Source of the DNA: Globisporangium splendens
Lineage: Eukaryota; Oomycota; Peronosporomycetes; Pythiales; Pythiaceae
Length of the DNA stretch: 64,000 nucleotides
Direction of reading: 5' to 3'
Assembly: GCA_006386115.1 (NCBI GenBank)
Contig: VFIW01000134.1
Location: forward strand, 41,054 to 105,053
Below are positions 33,885 through 45,400 of the stretch, one piece after another (position 1 is the first letter of the stretch; each line of letters begins with the position of its first letter). The position numbers and the translations under genes are program-made. A model generated the notes under the pieces. It searched no databases, had not been told where the DNA came from, and saw only the letters and a list, made by a program, of their open reading frames with translations.

Positions 33885-34895
33885 TCACGCATTTGGCGCG
33901 ACTTGAATCACGACTTTGCCCGTGGCGCGACCCGACACAGTGCGGGCGACCACCTCTTGCACGTTCTCAAAGCTGTAAAGGGAGTCGATCGGCGTCACGA
34001 TCTTGCCGTCGTCGATCAGCTCCGTGAGCGCGTCCAACTGCGACGCCGACGGGTACACGAGGATCTGGCCACAGTTCTTCGCACCAAACGTCGGAGCGAT
34101 AATAGGCTCTTGGATGCGCAAGAGCGTCACGAAGCGACCCGTTTCCTTGCGCAACACGGTCTGCGCGTCCGTGTTCCACGCGTTGGCCTCCACGCCGCAA
34201 TCGTAGATCACGTCGATAGAGTGCGACGGGGGAACGTCGACCCACTTCGTCGTGGTGTACTCGATCACTTCATCGGCGCCGAGTGACTTCACGAACGCAA
34301 CGTTTCGAGCACTCGCGGTCGCGATCACGTGCGCACCCATGGCCTTGGCGATCTGGATCGCGTAGATACCCGTGCCGCTGCTTCCACCGAGGACCAGCAG
34401 GCGTTCTCCCTTCTGGAGCTTGGTATGCTCTTTGAGCGCCTGGTAGCTCGTGAGCGCCACAAGAGGCACGCTCGCTGCTTGGTCGAAAGACAATGTCTTG
34501 GGCTTGCGCGCGACAAGCGCGTGGTCCACGGTGAAGTACTCGGCAAACGAGCCAAATGCCGCGAACGACGTCATGAAATAGACGGCGTCGCCGACTCGCA
34601 AGTCTCCTCCAGCATCATTGACGCCGCTGCCGATTTCGACCACGGTACCGGCGCCGTCGAAGCCGAATCCAAAGGGGTGTTCCGGCGTGGGGTGCGAGCT
34701 CAGCAAGGCGGGCAAGTAGTTGGCCATGAGCGGGATGTCAACAGGATTGATCGCGGCGCTGTGCACTTTGACGCGCACTTGCGTGGGCTCCAACGGAGCT
34801 TGCGTCACATCCGAGTGGAGCTTGAGCACGTCCTCTGCGGCGCCGTGCTTCGTGTAGCGGTAGGCTCGGAAGGTTGCTGGGATCGACGATGCCAT
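33885..34895 (-). CDS. Medium-chain dehydrogenase/reductase, copy 2
   Basis: 336 residues, protein identical to copy 1, in the opposite orientation. Same GroES-like and GGSSGTG Rossmann features and the same absence of zinc ligands. It converges with copy 1 and diverges from copy 3 across a 901-bp spacer plus the two promoters. The 5' flank is the long promoter version shared with copy 3 (to 35299). Expected NADPH-dependent quinone/enone reductase. Confidence 0.9.
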   Translation of the reverse strand: MASSIPATFRAYRYTKHGAAEDVLKLHSDVTQAPLEPTQVRVKVHSAAINPVDIPLMANYLPALLSSHPTPEHPFGFGFDGAGTVVEIGSGVNDAGGDLRVGDAVYFMTSFAAFGSFAEYFTVDHALVARKPKTLSFDQAASVPLVALTSYQALKEHTKLQKGERLLVLGGSSGTGIYAIQIAKAMGAHVIATASARNVAFVKSLGADEVIEYTTTKWVDVPPSHSIDVIYDCGVEANAWNTDAQTVLRKETGRFVTLLRIQEPIIAPTFGAKNCGQILVYPSASQLDALTELIDDGKIVTPIDSLYSFENVQEVVARTVSGRATGKVVIQVAPNA

Positions 34896-34964
34896 GGCTG
34901 GATGAGAGAAGGAGGGACGAGTCGTTGAGAGGGGAAGGGGTGGGTGATTGTTTTGCAAGAGAGA

Positions 34965-34980
34965 AGATTGGAGAATGAGC
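34965..34980 (-). promoter_or_regulatory. Oomycete initiator-like element, dehydrogenase copy 2
   Basis: Mirror copy of the element at 30952-30967 (GCTCATTCTCCAATCT on the minus strand), same distance from the ATG. Confidence 0.75.
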
Positions 34981-35299
34981 TTCTTGCAGTCTCGGTTGGG
35001 AGGCGTCGGAGTGACGTGAGATACTCTGCAAGAGTCGTTCGTTTCGCCATGGTGGTCGTTGACCGAGCGATTGCCAGGACTGCGTAGTAGGGCAACTCTC
35101 CCTCTTTAGATTAACCTTTCAGCACTTTACGAACAGCGAATATGTTTTGTTATCAGGGTCCTCTGCGCCACGGTTTGCGTCAATTTGATTGAATGACTGC
35201 AGCCAATGGCAGGCCTCGATGCTGGTCCAAAGTCCAGCGTGTCCGAGTTCTGCTCTCCGATTGGCCAGATCGCGCATGGCTACGTTGCCAGTGATGATG

Positions 35300-35626
35300 C
35301 TATATAGCAGCGGCACACATGTGCCGCGTTCGCGTTCTCCTCGACCGTGTGTGCTAAATATCATCATTTCTGTTGTCGTCTTGTTGCAGCTTTGCTGGGA
35401 GGATACTGTACACGAGTTCCAGATTAGACCGTGAAAGAGTTCATTTTCCCGTCATCGCGCCTGTGACAGGTTGGCCTACCTGCTGTGGCTCATTTGGTCG
35501 GCGCTGCTTGCCATGCTGCTTGCTTGGTCGCGTGGTGCGCTGGCGAGTGCTGCGTTTGATCTCGCGGTTGAAATGGTATCTCAACGCGGCGTTATTCTGG
35601 TCCTCACTCTCTGCCTCTGTTCTCTC

Positions 35627-35662
<36 letters not shown>

Positions 35663-36200
35663 ACTCTTTCTCGCTCATGTAATTATGCGACGGCTTCATT
35701 TTTGCTGTACATTTAGGTGCGGCCAGTTTCCCTCGTTTTTGGATTGTTGTCTGTTTTGCTTTGTGTTTCGTTTTAATATTCTGCCAAGAAATTATCCATT
35801 TTTCAGTCCTACTTCAGATATTTGTCTCGTTTGCATATGCTTTTCCTCAATGGTCACGCTGTCTCGACGTTAGCAGGCTTCGGCTTCTCCTGGGCAATTG
35901 TAATTTCTGTCCAACAACGAGTCGTTCCAAGCGAAATCTAATGGAATGGAGAAGCACGAAGCTGGCCACGCACCGAAGATAAAGACGGTGAAAACATAGT
36001 CCAGAGAAGTCGTACTGTTATAGTCGTACACTCAACGTTCGAATGACCAATTCCGTGGCTACTCCCTGTAAAAGGAGGAACGAGACACGACAGGTGAAAT
36101 CAATTCTTCCACGATCTAACCTGACACTCGCGCATCCATCGAGCAGAGCAGCAACACGGCGACGAGTGCGCTTTGAGAACGACGTACAGCGACCTGTTAT
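35300..36200. other. Spacer between divergent dehydrogenase copies, with (TC)14
   Basis: Unique 901-bp centre of the head-to-head palindrome. Holds a (TC)14 microsatellite at 35631-35658 and no recognisable gene. It separates the two copied promoters, so it could act on both genes. Confidence 0.55.
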
Positions 36201-36519
36201 CATCATCACTGGCAACGTAGCCATGCGCGATCTGGCCAATCGGAGAGCAGAACTCGGACACGCTGGACTTTGGACCAGCATCGAGGCCTGCCATTGGCTG
36301 CAGTCATTCAATCAAATTGACGCAAACCGTGGCGCAGAGGACCCTGATAACAAAACATATTCGCTGTTCGTAAAGTGCTGAAAGGTTAATCTAAAGAGGG
36401 AGAGTTGCCCTACTACGCAGTCCTGGCAATCGCTCGGTCAACGACCACCATGGCGAAACGAACGACTCTTGCAGAGTATCTCACGTCACTCCGACGCCTC
36501 CCAACCGAGACTGCAAGAA

Positions 36520-36535
36520 GCTCATTCTCCAATCT
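36520..36535 (+). promoter_or_regulatory. Oomycete initiator-like element, dehydrogenase copy 3
   Basis: Third identical copy of GCTCATTCTCCAATCT, 70-85 bases before the ATG at 36605. Confidence 0.75.
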
Positions 36536-36604
36536 TCTCTCTTGCAAAACAATCACCCACCCCTTCCCCTCTCAACGACTCGTCCCTCCTTCTCTCATCC
36601 AGCC

Positions 36605-37615
36605 ATGGCATCGTCGATCCCAGCAACCTTCCGAGCCTACCGCTACACGAAGCACGGCGCCGCAGAGGACGTGCTCAAGCTCCACTCGGATGTGACGCAA
36701 GCTCCGTTGGAGCCCACGCAAGTGCGCGTCAAAGTGCACAGCGCCGCGATCAATCCTGTTGACATCCCGCTCATGGCCAACTACTTGCCCGCCTTGCTGA
36801 GCTCGCACCCCACGCCGGAACATCCCTTTGGATTCGGCTTCGACGGCGCCGGTACCGTGGTCGAAATCGGCAGCGGCGTCAATGATGCTGGAGGAGACTT
36901 GCGAGTCGGCGACGCCGTCTATTTCATGACGTCGTTCGCGGCATTTGGCTCGTTTGCCGAGTACTTCACCGTGGACCACGCGCTTGTCGCGCGCAAGCCC
37001 AAGACATTGTCTTTCGACCAAGCAGCGAGCGTGCCTCTTGTGGCGCTCACGAGCTACCAGGCGCTCAAAGAGCATACCAAGCTCCAGAAGGGAGAACGCC
37101 TGCTGGTCCTCGGTGGAAGCAGCGGCACGGGTATCTACGCGATCCAGATCGCCAAGGCCATGGGTGCGCACGTGATCGCGACCGCGAGTGCTCGAAACGT
37201 TGCGTTCGTGAAGTCACTCGGCGCCGATGAAGTGATCGAGTACACCACGACGAAGTGGGTCGACGTTCTCCCGTCGCACTCTATCGACGTGATCTACGAT
37301 TGCGGCGTGGAGGCCAACGCGTGGAACACGGACGCGCAGACCGTGTTGCGCAAGGAAACGGGTCGCTTCGTGACGCTCTTGCGCATCCAAGAGCCTATTA
37401 TCGCTCCGACGTTTGGTGCGAAGAACTGTGGCCAGATCCTCGTGTACCCGTCGGCGTCGCAGTTGGACGCGCTCACGGAGCTGATCGACGACGGCAAGAT
37501 CGTGACGCCGATCGACTCCCTTTACAGCTTTGAGAACGTGCAAGAGGTGGTCGCCCGCACTGTGTCGGGTCGCGCCACGGGCAAAGTCGTGATTCAAGTC
37601 GCGCCAAATGCGTGA
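36605..37615 (+). CDS. Medium-chain dehydrogenase/reductase, copy 3
   Basis: 336 residues; differs from copies 1 and 2 by one amino acid (Pro222 to Leu in the DVPPSHS segment, CCC to CTC) and one silent change (CACCCC to CATCCC near 36823). Otherwise the same fold and motifs. Pro222 lies after the Rossmann core in a surface-like segment, so activity is probably kept. Followed after 107 bases by the junction to LINE C. Confidence 0.9.
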   Translation: MASSIPATFRAYRYTKHGAAEDVLKLHSDVTQAPLEPTQVRVKVHSAAINPVDIPLMANYLPALLSSHPTPEHPFGFGFDGAGTVVEIGSGVNDAGGDLRVGDAVYFMTSFAAFGSFAEYFTVDHALVARKPKTLSFDQAASVPLVALTSYQALKEHTKLQKGERLLVLGGSSGTGIYAIQIAKAMGAHVIATASARNVAFVKSLGADEVIEYTTTKWVDVLPSHSIDVIYDCGVEANAWNTDAQTVLRKETGRFVTLLRIQEPIIAPTFGAKNCGQILVYPSASQLDALTELIDDGKIVTPIDSLYSFENVQEVVARTVSGRATGKVVIQVAPNA

Positions 37616-38178
37616 GCTCAGTGTACGTAGTTAATACCTGGTGCTCGATGTAGATGTTCTCTTTTCTTTAGCTTCTTACGTCAGCCGGTAGATTGATATC
37701 CACGCTGTCACGTCAATTACAAAGCTACAAAATTGCCGACAAACGCCCTTTGCTTCTTGTAATATCATTGCCGATGACTCGGATCTTAGAGATGATATTG
37801 GCCGCGTGCGATCGACTTCGTGTCAACATTGGCAACGCATTGCGAAATTGAGGCACTGCGTTTGACACGGAAGCCATGCTTGGTTCAATGCATCAAGATC
37901 GAGACTCGGTTCGCTGAAATGTGGTCAGTGTGGACGTTGCGAGTGGCTGTGATTGTCCGTGAACCGGAGGCACTTGGCCTCATTATCTTGTGCCGAAGCG
38001 ATCGCAGTCGTGCCGACATAGAGCAAAAGCGGGTGAGACCAAAGTGAAACTCGATCATTGTGAAATTTGCGGTCTACCCCACAGATTACGCAATACCAAG
38101 CCCCAAGACTCAAGCAAGAACCAATCAAGAGCCAGCGTCCCATCCTTCAGTAACCAGCTGTTTTCGGAGTTTCGACCA

Positions 38179-38326
38179 ATGACGGAGCCTCCTCCTGAAC
38201 AGCCTCCTGATGGTGGCGGTGCGAATTCCGCATGTTCTGGTTGGGATCCCCATCGCGTTGAAGAAATAAAAAGAGGCATGATGGGCCAGACACCGCCTCA
38301 GCCTGATGCTGCTCACCCAGAGAACA
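38179..38326 (+). pseudogene. LINE C ORF1, first 49 codons
   Basis: From the first in-frame ATG (MTEPPPEQPPDGGG) to ...QPDAAHPEN, where LINE D enters. If 38327-47622 is removed, the frame continues without a shift into NTQTDAAVREARHRAW at 47623. The frame is also open upstream to 37990, with further sequence containing CEICGLPHR. Confidence 0.8.
38310..38326. repeat. Target-site duplication, 5' copy (LINE D)
   Basis: TGCTCACCCAGAGAACA, identical to 47606-47622. Confidence 0.92.
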
Positions 38327-38488
38327 CTTTCGATCTAGCCTTCTACAGGACAGACAGCCTTGGTACCAGCTGTTTGTATCGGGAGTACAAGTACCACGAC
38401 GACAATCGACAGTCCACTGCCAAGATCATTGGAAAGGGGCGAATACACTGAACTGAGTATACGAGCCTTTATAAAGAGCGATAAGCGA

Positions 38489-40578
38489 ATGCTTTCTCCT
38501 GAGGTCTCCATGACGAATATGGAGCAACCAAAGGAGGGGGCCGCGCGGAAGGATGCTCCAGAAGGTGTTTCCACGAAGACAGCCACCGCGCTGCGGAGTG
38601 GACGTGCGCAAGTCGACGCAGATTTGGCTGTACGAGCGTCGCAGCACGAAGAAGGGGGAGCCCGAGATTCTGTGCATACGAACGATACGGCCCAATTAAA
38701 AGCAGGAGGACAAGACAAGATAGGGACCATTGAGGAGGGCACGACTCCATCGCGTGCGGAAGGCTCTCGAAAAGAAGCGTCGACGGAGACCACGCAAGTG
38801 GAGAGATACGAAGCCCTCGCCGCGAAATTGCGTGTGTCATCAAACGCGGTGAACAAAGTGGAGATTGAATACGAAGTGCGGTTAATGTTCACGGCTCTTT
38901 ACAACGGGATGCGGATCCTTGAGCAACCAAAAAAGGCGAACGACAATTACCCAACACTCAATGGAGAAGAAGCGGACGCGCTGGTAGACCTTTTTCGTCT
39001 ACTGGCAATTGAAAAGGGAAAATCCTTTCCGGAGTGGAAGCGGACGATCCAAGATTTATGCAAGGATATGCACCGGTCATCGTGGACAGTGGTAGCGCTT
39101 ATCCAAAAGAGAATTGACCAGAACAAGCTGGCAGAAGAAACCAAGGCTTCGCCATGGGGTTCGCAAACCAGCACCAACAGTCAAACAAAAGCCAAAGAGC
39201 AAGGCACCCAACCCTTCACCTTCAAATCGGACAAATACTCGGAGGAGGAACAAAGCAACATGATCCGACACTGCAAGCAAAAATTCGAGTACTCAGTAAC
39301 CCTGCGCCAGCCGACAACGATGGAATGGGAAATCATGCTAGCGATCGTGGAAGGCGAACTCCTGATTCGACACCTCAATTCCTACGGCGAGTGTGTGATG
39401 GGGACACTCTTTTCCGCTTCCAGAACACCATCGCAGCTCAGGTGGAAGGAGAGCTGGTCGGCAAATTATCGGATGCAACGCAAGTTTACAAAGATCACCA
39501 ATCGACCGGACGAATCGTGGAAGCCATCTTGCAAGCAGCGAGATACCGAAATGACGGCAAAATGGAAGAGACAATGGCGATGCTGAAAGACCTCAAAGCT
39601 GCGGAATATAATGACAGCACTCATTCTCTCCACTTCTATTTCTTTGACAGGAGCACAGCGGCGAAATGGAACAAAATGACGATCCCCTTCCGACGCCAAT
39701 TGGTGCAGCTCATATCCGCGCACCAGACGGAGACAACCGGAGAGCGACCGGAGGCAAACAACGTTTGGAACAGGCAATTGGGAGCGGACGGGCTACAGAA
39801 TGCAGAATCGAGATCCAGGTACAAAATTCAGCTTTTGAACACTGCTCGCTCAATGAATATGGCCTTGTTTTTAGAATACTTGAAGCAGACGACAGGCAAG
39901 CGATTCTACGCCTACCCACTTGATCAGTACGGTCCAAGATCCAACCAATCGCAGTGGTGGGAGGTGCTCTTTGAAGACGAATTGTGCCCAAAAGCGCTTA
40001 TCGATGTCAGACGAATTATTTGGCGAGGGCGAACGATCATCCTTCACCACGCATCCAAGTATCGAATTGCTCCTTGTTTAATCTGCGGGGCAGCGGGACA
40101 TTTCGCGCGAGCATGTAAGGCAACGGAAGAGGAACTAACAACTAACAACTGTATTTACGCAGGTGATGTGATCGTGAGTAAACTTCCGAGAAAGCCAGCC
40201 ACTTTCACAAGTGCAGCGGAAATAAAAGAGTCGGTCTCAGACAGTATCGACAAAGAGAAACAGCCACTTCAACCCGCAGCAGAGAGTCCTCACGCCAGTG
40301 AGGAAAACAAGCCGAGCGAGAACGCGAATCTCGTGACGCCTGACGAGACCAACACGTCCAGCCCACAACCGAACTCCAACCCAAAAATCCAACAAAAAAT
40401 GCATCGTTTACAGTGGGAACAGGAATTTCAGGACAACAAATCGGCAATCTCAAAGAACAGGCGAAGGCGAAACCAAACGGCGCAGCAGCGAATACAAAAG
40501 GACCCGCGTCAAAGGCAAGCCAGAAAAATGGACCAAACCAGATTTCCAAGGAGGACATCCGATGGGCAAAAGAACTGA
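38489..40578 (+). pseudogene. LINE D ORF1 (gag-like, CCHC zinc knuckle), two frames
   Basis: Starts at ATG 38489 (MLSPEVSMTNMEQPKEG) and is open to 39586, but the likely continuation moves to the -1 frame near 39405 (DTLFRFQNTIAAQVEGEL) and runs to 40578. The second part carries CLICGAAGHFARAC, a CX2CX4HX4C zinc knuckle as in retroelement nucleic-acid-binding proteins, near 40075-40120. The N-terminal region is charged. The frame change falls in a CTCTTTTCC stretch: an indel is the simplest reading. Expected role: RNA binding in the retrotransposition particle. Confidence 0.75.
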
Positions 40579-42482
40579 TGCGCTTTCGACGAGATATGGA
40601 CGAGCTGATGAAGGTGCACGTGGAAAGACAAGCCGAGCTCAACCCGAACCGTAACGACATCATGGACTGGGATGGGGAGTACACGCTTCAAGACGTGATG
40701 GAAGCCAACGGACTTGCAGAAGCAACGACACCACCTACCGGAAATTGCCAATTTTATGCAGTGGCGGAAGCGATGCTCCAAATCACGCATGACAACATGG
40801 CAAATGAGAAGCTGCTCGAGGCAACGGCGAGCAGAATCAAGCAAAGTATGAACGCGGCCGCACGTCTCAACTTCGATCTTGAATTCCCTGAAGGAACGCA
40901 TCTGGGAATACTCGAAGCATTGGGGAGAGGGGATCGAAAAATGAGCCCAAAAGAAAGGAAAGCAGATGTTCTCGACTATTTCAATGATATCACAAGCAGC
41001 TCCTCCAGCCGATCGTCGACGCTGCCAGGGTCCATGTGGGGTGGACCGGAGTCCCTGCGGATGGCTGCCAAGGCTTTGCAGAGAAAAGTCTTCGTGCTCA
41101 TCGAGACAACGTACGGAAATCGCAAAGGCTTTGCAATTTACAAGCCACAATCCAGAGTCCACGCAGGAGGCCAGTTTCTGTCAGCCAAAGAGTATGCGTG
41201 CACGGGGAAGCAATGGGAAGACGAGCTTCGTCAGGACAGAATCGAAGCAGAGGCTACGAGCAGTCCACTTCCAATTGTGATGAAATTCGCAAAAGAACAC
41301 TACAACAGTCTGCATTTCAGAACCCTAAACGAACCATCGTCACCGGCGAATATGACGAGCTCCTCGTTAGCGAAGCATCTCCAAGGATCCGAAAGGAGCA
41401 AGACGGAGTTCAAGACTGACCGATCCGGCCAATTCGACTTCGAACCAGTTGCGGAGGATTCAATGGAGGAAAGCGACGATTCCAGTTTGGAAGATTTAGA
41501 GGTGGCTCCATCGCTGGACGAACGAGAAAAGTTCGAGCCAAACCAGCTCAGCGGACATCACGGCTGGTTGTTCGCATCTCAGGAGAATCAGCTTGTGGTG
41601 TATCACTCGCCCACAACCGAGTTACCTCCACAACCCAGGAAGCGAGATAGAGACGAAACCCTGATGCTCACAGCGGGAGATGGTGACAACGCGATGAACC
41701 TGAACAGCCTCAATGTCCCCCTCAAGAAAACCAGAACGCTCTCGAGACGTTTGGCGATCGAAGGAGACTCCATGCAGAAACGCAGAGACCTCGAGCGCAC
41801 GCTGCAGGAGCATTGGGAAGGGTTCCAGGAGCAATGGAAACAAGAAACCAAATGCCCCTTTCCTCTGCTCTCGTCCAATCATAATGTATGGACGCAGGCA
41901 GCTCTCAATGAATGGGAGCGAATTCTAGCGATGTTGAAGACGTCGCCAGGGCCGCATCATGTGCTGAACCACCTCAGAGGGCCAACCCTAGTGGACTTGA
42001 CACAAGTACTGCGTGAACAGGTGATTGAGGAAGGACTCAAACGTCTTTTATACCGCACCGATGAAGCAGAAACCAAGGTATGGATTACAGGTTGGTTTGA
42101 CAGGATTGCAACGGCAACCACGAAGGAACAACGGGCGGCACTACTCAACTCCAAGGAAGACTGGTCGATGCTAGGAAGAATGAAGTACGGTGGTCTCGAA
42201 GTTTTGCGACTTTGTCACCCGACCCAGCAAGAGAAGCTCGGCCGCTACATCATCTGCACAGTGGTGTATGAGGAGGAGCTGCAGACGTTCAGGTCTAGCG
42301 ACGCCGAAGACCCAGACAACCTGTACGAGGCGATTGAAGACTTCTGTGCGATATTGAAGCAAACCAGAGAACTCAAAGCAGCCTTCAAGAGTGGAGAGGA
42401 GCTCAGCGAATGGTCAGCTCTATCGGTGATCATGGCTCAAGTCACCATGGAAGTGGACTCGGTCGAGCCCTCAAGGTACTAA
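40413..42482 (+). CDS. LINE D OTU-like cysteine protease region
   Basis: A 689-residue open frame, -1 relative to the preceding one and overlapping it by 166 bases; the first codon is not ATG, so it is probably an extension of ORF1. PPTGNCQFYAVAEAML (Cys112) matches the OTU cysteine-box DGNC.F.A, with Thr where the Asp usually is. The segment MWGGPESLRMAAKALQRKVFVLI (quoted in part: WGGPESLRMA and KVFVLI, about residues 209-230) matches the OTU W.G..EL..A.....I.V region, and KEHYNSLHF (His296) matches the C-terminal HY.S(V/L) histidine box. Spacing of about 184 residues between Cys and His fits the family. OTU proteases cleave ubiquitin; in an element it may process its polyprotein or counter host ubiquitination, which is inference. 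Confidence 0.7.
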   Translation: MGTGISGQQIGNLKEQAKAKPNGAAANTKGPASKASQKNGPNQISKEDIRWAKELMRFRRDMDELMKVHVERQAELNPNRNDIMDWDGEYTLQDVMEANGLAEATTPPTGNCQFYAVAEAMLQITHDNMANEKLLEATASRIKQSMNAAARLNFDLEFPEGTHLGILEALGRGDRKMSPKERKADVLDYFNDITSSSSSRSSTLPGSMWGGPESLRMAAKALQRKVFVLIETTYGNRKGFAIYKPQSRVHAGGQFLSAKEYACTGKQWEDELRQDRIEAEATSSPLPIVMKFAKEHYNSLHFRTLNEPSSPANMTSSSLAKHLQGSERSKTEFKTDRSGQFDFEPVAEDSMEESDDSSLEDLEVAPSLDEREKFEPNQLSGHHGWLFASQENQLVVYHSPTTELPPQPRKRDRDETLMLTAGDGDNAMNLNSLNVPLKKTRTLSRRLAIEGDSMQKRRDLERTLQEHWEGFQEQWKQETKCPFPLLSSNHNVWTQAALNEWERILAMLKTSPGPHHVLNHLRGPTLVDLTQVLREQVIEEGLKRLLYRTDEAETKVWITGWFDRIATATTKEQRAALLNSKEDWSMLGRMKYGGLEVLRLCHPTQQEKLGRYIICTVVYEEELQTFRSSDAEDPDNLYEAIEDFCAILKQTRELKAAFKSGEELSEWSALSVIMAQVTMEVDSVEPSRY

Positions 42483-45400
42483 AGGCACGACACCAACAGG
42501 TAACCAAGATGGCAGTAGCCCAGGTACAGAAATGTACGCCGCGCTACATGCCCTCAAGAATGCATTTTACAAAAACCAAAAAAAAGGAAAAAAGACCATG
42601 TCCAAACACGCTACGGGTATTAACTCAGAACGTGTGCGGATTCAAAAAGAAAGAACGAACAAAATGGTTAGAGGATCTCAAGGGGGCACTAACCGCAGAA
42701 AAGTATGATATCATTTATTTGCAGGAAACGAGGATCACCACAGCCAAAGAAGAACGCAGACTCCGACAATACTGGAACCGAATATGGGGGATTACAAACC
42801 TGGACGAAGCAACGTCCTTTTGGTCCATCCATCCAGACGCGACCGGCGGAGTTGCAATACTCACAAATCCGAAGACAATTAGCGAAACAAAACTGATCGA
42901 GGAATCCAAGTGGACAAATCGCACAGTCGCTATCAAGTCCAAGGGAGTGGTGTGGATTAACGTGTACGCACCCAACAAGAAATCAGAGCGAGAACACCTC
43001 TTCCGACGCCTAAACGAGGAGTTCGGGACTCATCGTGCAGCAGCAGTGCTCGGAGGTGACTTCAATTGTGTGCTCGACAAGCAACGAGACCGGTACCAAA
43101 GAGGAGTTCTGCTACCGATGCAATGCGAAAGTGCAGAACTGAGAAGATTAGTGACGGAGTGGAACATACACGACGCACGGGAGCTAGTGGAGGATCCGGA
43201 GTGGCCAGTGTAGCGAGAACCGACGGAGCATTTCACATACTGGAGAAAAAACTCAGCCAGTCGACTTGACCAATTCTATATCGCAGGAAATCTGGGAAGC
43301 GCCGTGCAATGGGAGCCCATAGAGCTACCCAAGCGCTACTCGGATCACCAAGCAGTGGTGCTGCATATGAAATGGACGAGCCAACCGCAGAGACCAAGGA
43401 AGGTGAACAAGTGCAGGTACCCGATACGTACTTCGCGTCCTGATTTGGTGCGGACTGGAGTGCAACAGGCAATCAGTCGCGAGCTGGAGCTGATGCAGAG
43501 TGAAGGACCAATCGAGTGGAGCCATCTGGAGAAGCGTATCATCCAAGCAATACTGAGAGTAAGTCGAGCAGAGAAGCGGCAAGTGCGAAGATACCAGCAA
43601 AAGTTGGAGGATCAGCAGCACCAACCTGTGAAACGCTCAAGGCGCCAGCTGATCGAAGAACAAGCAAACGCGGCAAGAGAGGCAGCAGAGTTTAAATTCG
43701 GTAAGTATATGCAAGCAACGCAGGGGGATGTTCGTCACTTCTTTCGGAGGATCGCCAACTGGCAGCGGGATCAAACAATTTCGCGATTGGAACCGACCCC
43801 CGGAAGGTACCACCCACCAAACGTGAGTCTAGCGGACATCATGGGGGCTGAGTGGCACCAAATCACCGGCCAGAGCCATGCTACGGTCCCTCCGCACAAG
43901 GCTGGACTGCGATTCGATGCACTGGTGTACATTCCGGAAACTCGGAAAGTCACGGAAGCGCAAAACCAAGACTTGATGGCACCCATTACTGAGAAAGAAG
44001 TACGAGAGGCAATCGCGGCTTTACATCGGCATAAGGCAGGTGGCGTGGACAGTCTGAACAATGACTTCTACAAGGATTGCGAGGACGTGATGGTCGACGT
44101 TTTGGTGCGGGAATTCAACAACATCCAACGCGGGGCACCCATGCCAAGATCATTCGGTCAAGGAATCGTTATTCCGTTGCGCAAGAAAGGAGATTCACCA
44201 AATCCCCTCGATTACAGACCAATCACTCTGCTTACGACCACATACAAGTTGTTTGCAAAAGTCCTAGCAACAAGGTTGCAAGACATCCTTCTGTGGATCA
44301 TCGGAGAAGAACAACAAGGCTTCGTACGCGACCGACTGATGGAGAACGCGATCCTCATCATGCAAGCCGCATTGGATAAAGCGTACCACAGCAGCACTGA
44401 AGGGTTCGATGACGCTCCGGGAATTGTGATGCTTGACTTCATGAAGGCTTACGACACATTGGACAGAGACTTTCTGTACCTTGTGCTGAGCAAGTTCGGC
44501 TTTGGGCGACAATTTGTGGAGTTAGTACGTCGAATGCACACGGACACTACGGCGCAGTACCTGGTGAACGGTGAACTGTCGAGAGAATGGGAGGTCAAGT
44601 CGGGTATTCGTCAAGGTTGCCCCCTGGCCCCTCTGCTGTTTATCGTTGCTGCGGAGATTCTCGCACTGGCAGTACAACAAGACCCCTATCTGGAAGGGAT
44701 TCGTGTGACCAGATCCGGAGCAGAACCCCATCTTATTTCGACCTTCGTCGACGACTCTGCTGTCTTTTTGAAACAAGGGAGACAGCTGCCTCGGCTGATG
44801 CAGCTGCTGACCGAGTTTGGCCAGCAATCAGGTCTGCACGTGCAACCAACGAAAAGCAGCTACATCTGTCTCAACACAGCAGTAGTCCAAGAACAAAGAT
44901 GCGGCATTCCAATCCTGAAGCATGGAGAGACGGTGAGGTACCTTGGCATCCAAATAGGAACCGGGAACATCACGCAGGCTAATTGGGAGGACCGCCTGCA
45001 AAAGCTCCGAACAAGACTGATTATCGCGACCAAAGTCTCCAACAGTGTGGTGGGGAGAGTGCTTATGCTGAATTCCGTCATGCTGCCGTCGATTCTGTTC
45101 ACTGCCGGCTACATCAAGCCCCCAGCGAAGGTCGTGGATCAGCTAGTGAATCTACAAAAGCAATTTTTGTGGAAATCGACACTCGGCACAGACGGCACGA
45201 GGCACAAGGTGAGTCCTTCCCTGCTCTACCTGCCGGTCAAGGAAGGAGGTATTGGTCTCTATTCAATACCTCTGGCAATAAAGCGACAAGCGATGCGGCG
45301 GACGACTCGGTGGCTACAGCGAGCGCGAGGCAGGTATGCAGAAGCTTGGCATGAACAGGTTCATCAGGACAAAAGTCAAAACTGGGGATGCTGCGCGATC

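Larger units (their letters stand above)
33592..35299 (-). repeat. Inverted duplication arm 2 (dehydrogenase copy 2)
   Basis: 33592-35043 pairs with arm 1 (30889-32340) and 33778-35299 pairs with arm 3 (36201-37722). It is thus the only arm carrying both extensions: the 3' flank shared with copy 1 and the promoter shared with copy 3. Confidence 0.85.
36201..37722 (+). repeat. Inverted duplication arm 3 (dehydrogenase copy 3)
   Basis: Reverse complement of 33778-35299. Its right edge at 37722 (GTCAATTACAA) is exactly where sequence attributed to LINE C begins. Confidence 0.85.

Noticed and set aside
34965..36535. Bidirectional promoter shared by dehydrogenase copies 2 and 3
   Set aside because: Each copy has its own initiator and the 901-bp unique spacer separates them; shared control is possible but unsupported.
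36572..37171. A 199-codon frame opposite the dehydrogenase gene, repeated in all copies
   Set aside because: It repeats only because the gene is triplicated; it has no domain and lies entirely within the conserved sense coding sequence.
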